In this document: piece by piece, positions 57,150 to 64,000 of the stretch
Layout of the letters: each line of letters begins with the position of its first letter
Position numbering within the stretch: the first letter of the stretch is position 1
Source: Pseudomonadota bacterium
GTDB taxonomy: Bacteria > Pseudomonadota > Alphaproteobacteria > Sphingomonadales > Sphingomonadaceae
Reading direction: 5' to 3'
Length of the DNA: 64,000 nt
Assembly (NCBI GenBank): GCA_023400405.1
Contig: JAEXFD010000013.1
Location: 124,001-188,000 of the forward strand
The notes under the pieces: model-generated
What the model was told of the DNA's origin: nothing
The model's input: the letters and a program-made list of their open reading frames with translations, nothing else
Database searches by the model: none
Made by a program: the position numbers and the translations under genes

Positions 57150-58262
57150 CTAGCGTCGCCATCCCGCGAAGAAGTCCGCCCGGATCTTGCGGATGTCTCG
57201 CCCGCCTCTCCACGACATCCCGATATCTGTCGCCGTGGCACCCGGCCCATGGGAGCCGATTTCCGCGAACCTGGCCTGTTGAGGGCGAAACACGTCGGTC
57301 ATGGTGCCATTGCGCGCGGTGCCGTTCATCGTGGCCCAGTGATCGGGGTGGATGTGGCGGTCCATGAAGCAATCGATGAAGGAGACCTGCCCGATCGCGG
57401 CGGGATCGGCATAGCGGCCGTCGGCGAAGCGCGTCGTCGGGTGCCAGGGTCGCGCCAGCGCGACGGCGCCGTCCGGAACCTCCGGCTCGCGCGTCAGGCG
57501 TGCCCGGTGGAAGACGATGCCGTATTGCTGGGCAAGCGAAGTCGATGGCGCTGCGACGAAGGATTCGAATTCTCCCGCGCGATAGGGCGCAGCGCGCCGT
57601 CGCGACCGGATCTCGCTATCCTCGATCAGCAATCGCCCGTTGCCGAAGATGAAATCGACATTGCCGGCGATCAGGCTGTTGCGGATCCACGCACGGCCGC
57701 CATTGGCGAACAGCGTGTCCTGATATCCCATCAGGCGCACCCGATCGAGCTGCACGCGATCGCTGTGGATGTCGAGCAGCAGCGCCACGGCCTGGGGATT
57801 GCCAATCTTGTCGGGGTCGCCATCGGCCAGCCGGTCGTTCGCGAGATAGGCGAAGTCGTTTTCCACCGACAGGTCGGTGACGACGACGTCCTTGGCGTCG
57901 ATCGTCAGCGTTGCCGATCCCGGCGTGCCCCATCGCGCGCGGTGATAGGCCTGGGCGGTCTGCGCGACGGCGTCGAAGTGGAGCCGAGTGGTCGTCGCGC
58001 CGCTGCCGACCAGCCGAACCCGGTCCCGCACGATCCTCGGCTTCTCCCGATAGTCCCCAGGCGCGACGCGGATGGTCACCCAGAGGCGCGGCGCGCGGCG
58101 CGCGGCCGCTTCGAGCGCGGCGCTGATCGAGGTGTAGCAGGGCACCACGCTCCGATCACAGACCGCGCGCACCGAGAGCGCGACGGAGCCGCGTGCAAGC
58201 GCGACCGAGGGCTGCAAAAGCGCGAAGGCGGCCGCGAGCCTGGCAAGGACCTGGCTTCTCAT
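57150..58262 (-). CDS. pectin methylesterase (CE8)
   Basis: A 370-aa secreted carbohydrate esterase removing methyl groups from pectin. The signal peptide is MRSQVLARLAAAFALLQPSVA. The right-handed beta-helix carries the family signatures GYQDTLFA (catalytic Asp), GNVDFIFGNG (second catalytic Asp) and LARPWHP (catalytic Arg region). The start ATG overlaps the stop of the upstream esterase (ATGA). It ends a sigma/FecR/receptor operon, so the receptor's ligand is probably a pectin-derived oligosaccharide (inference). Confidence 0.9.
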   Translation of the reverse strand: MRSQVLARLAAAFALLQPSVALARGSVALSVRAVCDRSVVPCYTSISAALEAAARRAPRLWVTIRVAPGDYREKPRIVRDRVRLVGSGATTTRLHFDAVAQTAQAYHRARWGTPGSATLTIDAKDVVVTDLSVENDFAYLANDRLADGDPDKIGNPQAVALLLDIHSDRVQLDRVRLMGYQDTLFANGGRAWIRNSLIAGNVDFIFGNGRLLIEDSEIRSRRRAAPYRAGEFESFVAAPSTSLAQQYGIVFHRARLTREPEVPDGAVALARPWHPTTRFADGRYADPAAIGQVSFIDCFMDRHIHPDHWATMNGTARNGTMTDVFRPQQARFAEIGSHGPGATATDIGMSWRGGRDIRKIRADFFAGWRR

Positions 58263-59230
58263 TTCGCCTTCCGATCGAGCCGGAAGAGAAACGCGTCGAT
58301 CTCTTCGGCAACCTTGGGAAGCCATGGCTCGAACAGCCAGAAATCGTGGGGCGCGTTGCCGAATGTGAACTCGCGATGCCCGATATGGTGGCGATCGAGT
58401 GCCGCAATCACGCGGTCCTTGCCCGAGGTGAAGCGCGGGATGCCGCTGCTCACGATCAAGGTCGGCACCGCATTGGGGCCGACATGGCTGGCCGGGCTGG
58501 CCTCGCGCCACTGCGCAGGCGCGCGCGCATAGGCGCCGCCCAGCCAACGCGCCGCCGGCGAATCGTCGCCCGCCGCATCCTCGTATTTCAGGGTTTCCGG
58601 AAGCGTGAAGTCGAGCACCCCGTCCAGATCGATCAACGCGTTCGCCTGCCGCTGCGCGCCGCTTCCGAAAAGCCCGGCAGGGCCGGCATAGGCGAGGAGC
58701 GACGCCATCTGTCCGCCGGAGGACGCCCCGCCAACCGCGATTCGACGCGGATCCACGCCATAGTCCGCAGCATGCGCCCGCGACCAGGCGAGTGCGTCGC
58801 CGATATCGATCATGCCGGCGGGATAGCGCGCTTCGGGGGAGAGCCGATATTCGGGCAGGAAAACAGTGTAGCCGCGTTGTGCCAGGCGATTGGCGAGCGC
58901 GTAGAAGTGGCTCTTGTTGCCGCTGCTCCAGGCGCCGCCATGGACCAGCAAAATGCCCTGCCGCCTGCGGGGCCCTCCGCGAACCGCCTCGAAGATGTCG
59001 ACATGCAGGTCGCGCGTGCCGGTGTTCTTGTACGGCCGATCGAAAAGCACCTTCTGGCCCTGGCGCCAGGCGATCGGGGCCCAGGCGATGCCCGGATATT
59101 TGCCGCGATATTGCTCGAAGCGCTGGCCGATCGTGTAGCTGTCATCGACCACGCGCGGGCCGGCCGCCTGGGGAGCGCCGATCGCGGCAGCCAGGGCGAG
59201 GGCGAGGGCGGTCAGGATCAGGTTCGGCAC
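58259..59230 (-). CDS. secreted alpha/beta hydrolase (BD-FAE-like esterase)
   Basis: A 323-aa esterase from the GTG at 59230, giving signal peptide PNLILTALALALAAAIGAP. The oxyanion motif is LLVHGGAWSSGNKSHF, the nucleophile is the Ser in GGASSGG and a His-rich end FGNAPHDFWLF supplies the catalytic His. This HGGxW/GxSxGG type includes carbohydrate acetyl or feruloyl esterases. Next to a pectin methylesterase it may deacetylate pectin. The frame is open upstream of the GTG, but it runs into the receptor gene. Confidence 0.82.
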   Translation of the reverse strand: MPNLILTALALALAAAIGAPQAAGPRVVDDSYTIGQRFEQYRGKYPGIAWAPIAWRQGQKVLFDRPYKNTGTRDLHVDIFEAVRGGPRRRQGILLVHGGAWSSGNKSHFYALANRLAQRGYTVFLPEYRLSPEARYPAGMIDIGDALAWSRAHAADYGVDPRRIAVGGASSGGQMASLLAYAGPAGLFGSGAQRQANALIDLDGVLDFTLPETLKYEDAAGDDSPAARWLGGAYARAPAQWREASPASHVGPNAVPTLIVSSGIPRFTSGKDRVIAALDRHHIGHREFTFGNAPHDFWLFEPWLPKVAEEIDAFLFRLDRKAK

Positions 59231-59294
59231 GGTCGCGCTCCGGAAGCGAAAAAGAGGACCGCCGGCGGGAGACTGCCGGCGGCCCCGAAAGGTC

Positions 59295-62200
59295 TCAGAA
59301 CTGGTAGCGCGCGCCCACGAACCATTGGGCACCCGTCTTCGAAAATTCGCGGACCAGATATTGGCTGCCGTCGCCGGTGCCGTAGATCCGCTCCTTCTCG
59401 TTGGTGATGTTGATGCCCTGGACGTTGAGGCTCAGCCGCTTGGTGAGGTTGTAATAGGCCGACAGATCGACCTGGGTCGGTCCGTATTTGCGCTCCTGGA
59501 CATGGCCGTTGCCGCCAGGCTCGCTGAGCAGATAGTCGTCGCGCTTGTTGACCGAGACGCGCAGCCCCATCGTGCCCGTGTCGAAATAGCCGGTGAAATT
59601 ATACGAATTCGGCGAGAGACCCGTCGAATCCCGCGCGGAGACATGCGTGTAGTTGGACGCGAAGCCGAGATACGACAACGCGCCTGGCAGGAAGGTGAAG
59701 GGCAGGTTGAGCGTCGCTTCGAACCCGGTCACGCTGTTCCCGTCCGGCGTATTGATCGTCTTGTAGAACGTATATTGCGCCGTCTTCGGATCGGCCTGGT
59801 AGGACGGGCTGTAGCGCGGGTCGGCGTAGATCGCCGCCCAATATTCGCTCGGCACCATCTGCTGGACGACCGAGGTGGTCAGCGAGCTGATGATGTTCTT
59901 CTTGAACCCGCCGATCGCGATCAGTCCGCCCTTGCCGAAATACCATTCCAGCCCTGCGTCGAAATCGTTCGAGAGATAGGGCTTCAGGTTCGGATCGCCG
60001 AGGTTGCTGACCGTGCGCGTCGTATATTCGAAGACCGGGGCAGCGATGTTGAGATTGGCGAGCCCCGGCCGGGTCATCGAGCGGGCATAGGCGAACCGGG
60101 CCACCACATTGGGCGTGATATTGAGCGCCGCGTTGAACGACGGGAGGAAATTGTCATAGTGCCGCTTCACCGAAACGGGCGAGGCGGCGATCACCGCGTT
60201 CGATTCCACATCGGTGCGCACATAGCGCACGCCGCCGTCGAGCCGGAGCTTCATCGCGCCGATCGGAACCTCGCCGGTGACTTCGCCATAGCCGCCGGTG
60301 GTCTTCTCGACCACTTCCCACCCGGCGGCGACATTGGTCGCATAATTGTTCGAGATCAGCCCCGATTTCCCGATGGCGTCGAAATCGATCACGGCGAAGG
60401 TCGGCAGGCCACCCGAGACCACGCCATCGCCGAAATGGGCGATCGGAAAGGCGGTGAGATAGCTTTGCGGGGCGAAGCCCGGCAGGTCGCCCTGCGCCTC
60501 CGAATAGCGTACGAGGCGGCGGTTGTGCGCGGCGCCGATTTGCGCCGTGAACGCTCCCCGCTCGAATGTCAGGTTGGCCTTGGCGGTGAAATTGTCCTTG
60601 ACGACATTGTTCAAGCGGTTCGCCGGGGTGATGGCGTCGATGAAATTGTTGACGTTATTGGGATCGTAGCTGCCATAGTTGACCTTCGCGACATCGATGC
60701 TGTCGCGATAGTCATAGGCATAGAAATGCGGGACCGACCGCGCATAGAAGCGCAGCTCGGTGCGATCCGCGGCATCGCGCGCGGTGCCGACCATCGCGTC
60801 GAGCTTCAGACTGTCGGAGATCTGATAGTCGCCCGACAGCACATATTGCTGGAACTTAGACGTCGATGTCTGGTGTCGGCTTTCGTACCAGGACGTGATG
60901 TCGTTGAACGAGGCTGCGACGAGTTCCTTGCCGTCCGGCGCGATCGTGAACGAGACTGGCGTCTGGCCAACGAAATTGCCGGCCGGGCCATGGGTGAGCA
61001 GCCACTCCATCGAATTGTAGCTGAAGCGATCGTTGTCGAGCTGCGAATAGAGCACGTCGAAACTGATCTTCATCCCGTCCACGGGCTTGACCTGGATCGA
61101 TCCGGTGAGGCCCAGGCGCTTCTGATCGTTGCCGAAAAAGTCCGCCCGCGGGAGCCGCGGCGCCCACAGGCAGTCCAGCCGGTCCGCCGCCCCGCAATTG
61201 GTGGGCGTGCCGGTGACGGTGGGATTGGTATCCGCCCAGCTGTCGCCGTTGACATAGGGCGAGGTCCAGCGAACGCTGGCAAAGCCTTCTTGATAGACGG
61301 TGCGCTTCGAATAGGCCGCCGAGAGCAGGATGCCGATCGTATCCCCGGCAAAGGTGTCCGAGATCATCAGCGTTGCGCGGGGATCGACCTTGCGGGTCAT
61401 CGCATTATAGCCGCCCTGCGCCGAGCCGACGACGCGCAAGCCCTTGAAATCGAAAGGCTTCGCCGAATAGAGATCGACGGTGCCGGCGATGCCGCCTTCT
61501 TCGATCGACGCGCGCTGGGTTTTCTGGACGTCGATCCGGTTGAACAGCTCCGACGCGAAGACGTGGAAGTCGAAGGCGCGGCCGGCGTTGATCGTGAACC
61601 CGCCAGAATCGAGGCCGTCGCTGCTGGCGGGCACTTCCATCCCGTTGAGCGTGGTGCGCGTGAAATCGGGCGAGAAGCCGCGCAAGGTTATGTTCCGGCC
61701 TTCGCCGCCCTCGCGAGAAATCGCAACGCCCGGCAGGCGCTGGATCGATTCGGACAGGTTGAGGTCAGGCATCTTCGCCATGTCCTCGGCGAGGATGCTC
61801 TCGGTGAGGTTGATGGCCTTGCGCTTGAGGTCCTGCGCCTTTTCGAGGCTGGCGCGAAAGCCGGTGACGACGATGTCGCTACCGGCGACAGAGTCGTCTT
61901 GGGTCGATGCCTGCAGGTCGGCCGGCGTAGGCCCCGCCTGCTGCGCGGTGACGGCACCCTGGCCGGCGGGAGCGGCGACCGCACTCACCGGCGTGCTCGT
62001 GCGCGGCTGGAGCGGAGGCGCCTTCGCAACGATCGCATAGGAGGTCGGGCCCGTCCGCTTCGCCATGAGCCCGGTGCCCGCGAGCAGGCGCGAAAGCGCC
62101 TCATCGACGCGCATCTCGCCGCGCACCGCATTGGTTCGCACGGCCTGAGTCAGGCGGCGCGCCGCGATGATCTGGATATCGCCCTGGCGTCCAAGCTGGC

Positions 62201-62333
62201 TGATCGCCGTTGCAGCGGATTGGGCCTCAATCGAAAACTGCCTTATCTGCGCTTCTGCGCGAGCAGGCGAAGCCACCGCACACACGATTGCAGCGGACGC
62301 AAACAAGGCTCCACGAAAAGTGGATGTATTCAT
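59295..62333 (-). CDS. STN TonB-dependent receptor of the pectin locus
   Basis: A 1012-aa outer-membrane receptor. A signal peptide (FRGALFASAAIVCAVASPARA) is followed by STN (about 30-105, IRQFSIEAQSAATAISQLGR), a TonB-box-like DIVVTGFRASLEKAQDLKRK, the plug (PGVAISREGGEGRNITLRGF, LNGMEVPASSDGLDSGG) and a barrel ending WFVGARYQF. FRASLEKAQDLKR is typical of the sphingomonad/Caulobacter/Xanthomonas carbohydrate receptors. GGGGAGGGAC lies before the ATG. FecR and sigma genes are upstream on the same strand. Confidence 0.95.
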   Translation of the reverse strand: MNTSTFRGALFASAAIVCAVASPARAEAQIRQFSIEAQSAATAISQLGRQGDIQIIAARRLTQAVRTNAVRGEMRVDEALSRLLAGTGLMAKRTGPTSYAIVAKAPPLQPRTSTPVSAVAAPAGQGAVTAQQAGPTPADLQASTQDDSVAGSDIVVTGFRASLEKAQDLKRKAINLTESILAEDMAKMPDLNLSESIQRLPGVAISREGGEGRNITLRGFSPDFTRTTLNGMEVPASSDGLDSGGFTINAGRAFDFHVFASELFNRIDVQKTQRASIEEGGIAGTVDLYSAKPFDFKGLRVVGSAQGGYNAMTRKVDPRATLMISDTFAGDTIGILLSAAYSKRTVYQEGFASVRWTSPYVNGDSWADTNPTVTGTPTNCGAADRLDCLWAPRLPRADFFGNDQKRLGLTGSIQVKPVDGMKISFDVLYSQLDNDRFSYNSMEWLLTHGPAGNFVGQTPVSFTIAPDGKELVAASFNDITSWYESRHQTSTSKFQQYVLSGDYQISDSLKLDAMVGTARDAADRTELRFYARSVPHFYAYDYRDSIDVAKVNYGSYDPNNVNNFIDAITPANRLNNVVKDNFTAKANLTFERGAFTAQIGAAHNRRLVRYSEAQGDLPGFAPQSYLTAFPIAHFGDGVVSGGLPTFAVIDFDAIGKSGLISNNYATNVAAGWEVVEKTTGGYGEVTGEVPIGAMKLRLDGGVRYVRTDVESNAVIAASPVSVKRHYDNFLPSFNAALNITPNVVARFAYARSMTRPGLANLNIAAPVFEYTTRTVSNLGDPNLKPYLSNDFDAGLEWYFGKGGLIAIGGFKKNIISSLTTSVVQQMVPSEYWAAIYADPRYSPSYQADPKTAQYTFYKTINTPDGNSVTGFEATLNLPFTFLPGALSYLGFASNYTHVSARDSTGLSPNSYNFTGYFDTGTMGLRVSVNKRDDYLLSEPGGNGHVQERKYGPTQVDLSAYYNLTKRLSLNVQGINITNEKERIYGTGDGSQYLVREFSKTGAQWFVGARYQF

Positions 62334-62426
62334 TGTCCCTCCCCACCATTATATTCGACGGACTTTTTTGCCCGTGCTCTTGGTTAGATACCTGGCTTCG
62401 AAAAAACCTTCTGACACCGGTGGACT

Positions 62427-63395
62427 TTATTCGGATTTTTTTATCCGGATCAACTCGGGATCGCTGGCATCAACGGCAACGCCGAGGCTGGCCTTCACCG
62501 CTTCGGCGAAGCCTTCGGGATCGTTGACGCGAAACAGGCCATCGAGTTGCTCGCGGGCGATCCGCGGATCGGCGATGATGATCTGGCGCGGATTGTAGCG
62601 ATTAAACTCCTCCGCCGCGTCGGCGAGCGTCCGCCCGTTCAGGTCGATCATCCCGCTGCGCCACGCCAATGACCGGTCGAGCGACGATGGGATGCCGGTT
62701 TCGTAGTCGATCACGGCATGCGAGCTGATCATCGCCCGATCGCCCGCGGCCAGCCGCATGTGCGGTCCGCGCTCGCCATCGGACCAAGTCTCGACGGCCC
62801 CTTCCGTCACCTGCACTTCGACGCCCGTCTCCCGCCGACGCACCGAAAAGGCGGTGCCGACCGCACGCACCCGCACCTCGCCCGCCGCGACGACGAACGG
62901 TCGCCGCGCATCCTTTGCCACTTCGAACCAGGCCTCCCCCTGGCTGAGTTCGACCTCACGAGCCTTGTTCGCCATGGTCACGGTCAGGTTGCTGCCCGAA
63001 TTGATCGTCATGACCGAACCGTCCGAGAGCGGCAGCCGGCGGATTTCGCCCATCCGCGTCGCATATTCGGCAGGTCGCTGGTTCCATCGCGCGATGCCGA
63101 ACGCCAGCACGGTCGATGCCGCCAGCCCCGCCAGCACGCCGCGGCGTCCCCATCGCGGCGAGGCGGCCTCGCCTTCCTGCTCCTCACCTTCTTCCTCGAT
63201 CCGGACTTCGGCAGACGGGGGCGTGAGCGCCAGCCAATGTGCCTGCAGCTGGAGCAGCAGTCCCTGGCGCATCGGATCCTCGTCCAGCCAGGCCCGGAGC
63301 AGGTCCTCGTCGGCATCGCTCCAGTCGCCGGCATCCATGCGCGCCACGAAGCGGGCCGCCGTATCCCTGGCCTCGCCCTGGTCGTGCATCACCAT
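62427..63395 (-). CDS. FecR family anti-sigma factor
   Basis: A 322-aa protein from the ATG at 63395, which overlaps the sigma stop. The cytoplasmic N-terminus has RFVARMDAGDWSDADEDLLR and LDEDPMRQGLLLQLQAHW, the DUF4880-like part. A transmembrane helix is at about 87-102 (RGVLAGLAASTVLAFGIA). The FecR domain has LSDGSVMTINSGSNL, ELSQGEAWFEVAKDARRPF and AVGTAFSVRR. The C-terminal SLAWRSGMIDLNGRTLADAA matches the STN-like end. It regulates the receptor encoded just downstream. Confidence 0.93.
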   Translation of the reverse strand: MVMHDQGEARDTAARFVARMDAGDWSDADEDLLRAWLDEDPMRQGLLLQLQAHWLALTPPSAEVRIEEEGEEQEGEAASPRWGRRGVLAGLAASTVLAFGIARWNQRPAEYATRMGEIRRLPLSDGSVMTINSGSNLTVTMANKAREVELSQGEAWFEVAKDARRPFVVAAGEVRVRAVGTAFSVRRRETGVEVQVTEGAVETWSDGERGPHMRLAAGDRAMISSHAVIDYETGIPSSLDRSLAWRSGMIDLNGRTLADAAEEFNRYNPRQIIIADPRIAREQLDGLFRVNDPEGFAEAVKASLGVAVDASDPELIRIKKSE

Positions 63396-64000
63396 GATCG
63401 GGCCCCGTTCCGCTCGGCGCTCCGCATCAGGCCTTCGCTGCGTGTCTCCGCTTCGGCCCATGCGTCGCGCACCGCGCGCACGCCCACCCAGACCTGCTTC
63501 TCCACCGCCTTCTCGCTCATGCCGAGATGCGCGGCGATTTCCTTTTGCGACCAGCCTTCGATCTTGCGGAGTTCCACCACTTTGCGGCAGCGGTCCGGCA
63601 GTCGGCGGATGATCGCCAGCACGCGCTCGTAGCTCATCCGGCTCGCTGCCTGCTCTTCGGGGGTCGGGCTCGCCTCGTCGCGCCAATTCTCGACTTCGGT
63701 CAGCGCCTCGAACACGACGACCTGCTGGCGCCGCAGCCGGCGCAGCAACAGGTTTCGAGTCGTCGCGAACATGTAAGCCAGGGGCCGATCGATGTGATCG
63801 ACAGAGGGCAGCATGGCGATCCGGCAATAGGCTTCCTGCATGACTTCGTCGATATCCTCCGGCGACAGACGCGAGCGCGCGAGCCAGCGACGAACCCGTG
63901 CTTCATAAGGCACGATCTCGCGCGCGACCCAGCCGGCCACTCGACGCCGTTGCCCAAGCTGCTCGTCTGCCGTTCCTGGCGTGACCCCCTCCTTCGCCGA
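63389..64000 (-). CDS. ECF sigma factor (partial at window end)
   Basis: An ECF sigma factor. Region 2 has LSPEDIDEVMQEAYCRIAML and RPLAYMFATTRNLLLRRLRR; region 4 has IIRRLPDRCRKVVELRKIEG then WSQKEIAAHLGMSEKAVEKQ. A GTG at 63940 could start a 183-aa protein, but the frame stays open and protein-like to the window edge (TPGTADEQLGQRRRVAGWVA), so the true start is probably beyond base 64000. Its stop overlaps the FecR start. It should drive the receptor/esterase/pectinesterase operon. Confidence 0.9.
   Translation of the reverse strand, partial: SAKEGVTPGTADEQLGQRRRVAGWVAREIVPYEARVRRWLARSRLSPEDIDEVMQEAYCRIAMLPSVDHIDRPLAYMFATTRNLLLRRLRRQQVVVFEALTEVENWRDEASPTPEEQAASRMSYERVLAIIRRLPDRCRKVVELRKIEGWSQKEIAAHLGMSEKAVEKQVWVGVRAVRDAWAEAETRSEGLMRSAERNGARSW

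Overview
The window looks like a chromosomal segment of a sphingomonad-type alphaproteobacterium. It has high GC, dense gene packing with many 4-base ATGA/GTGA overlaps, three STN-type TonB-dependent receptors, ECF sigma/FecR pairs, a sphingonodin/astexin-like lasso peptide system, and gltD/gltB, uppP, hisN, rpmI and rplT homologues typical of this group. Genus is inferred from style, not proven.

Left accessory part (about 1-36.3 kb). (i) Bases 1-16407 form one apparent operon: the end of an ECF sigma factor, a FecR anti-sigma factor, an STN TonB receptor, then nine enzymes almost all start/stop-overlapped. These are two paralogous alpha/beta hydrolases, two GH1 glucosidases, two HSL-type esterases, an acyl-CoA ligase, a GH42 beta-galactosidase and a GH37 trehalase. 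The set reads as uptake, de-esterification and hydrolysis of an acylated sugar or glycolipid, with the freed acid activated to acyl-CoA. (ii) Bases 16786-19376 encode a compact lasso-peptide pathway: a 39-aa precursor, a fused RRE/B2 leader peptidase and a lasso cyclase. A perfect 11-bp hairpin lies between precursor and peptidase. (iii) Bases 19.4-28.6 kb are a patchwork: a truncated AraC regulator, an HExxH peptidase, a two-domain serine hydrolase flanked by decayed relatives, a lipoprotein, a two-component system, a beta-barrel and a broken amidohydrolase. (iv) Bases 28.6-33.3 kb carry an Atxe2-like lasso isopeptidase and an STN TonB receptor, the probable import and linearisation arm of the lasso system, about 9 kb from the biosynthetic genes. 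(v) Bases 33.6-36.4 kb have two tiny secreted/membrane proteins, an AlpA-like DNA-binding protein and a tyrosine integrase beside the 3' end of a tRNA-Leu(CAG). This is the usual layout of an island end.

Right part (36.4-57.1 kb) is mostly housekeeping: a complex I NDUFA9-like protein, UppP, GltD and GltB separated by two DUF2059-like genes, GST, PEBP, SDR, two microproteins, a GGDEF protein, a peroxiredoxin, phospholipase A, HisN, an AsmA-like protein, ribosomal proteins L35 and L20, and a LysE exporter. Two palindromic repeat elements sit in the intergenic gaps.

Far right (57.1-64.0 kb) is a second sigma/FecR/TonB-receptor unit on the minus strand, followed by an esterase and a pectin methylesterase. 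It is a small pectin-oriented utilisation locus whose sigma factor runs off the window end.
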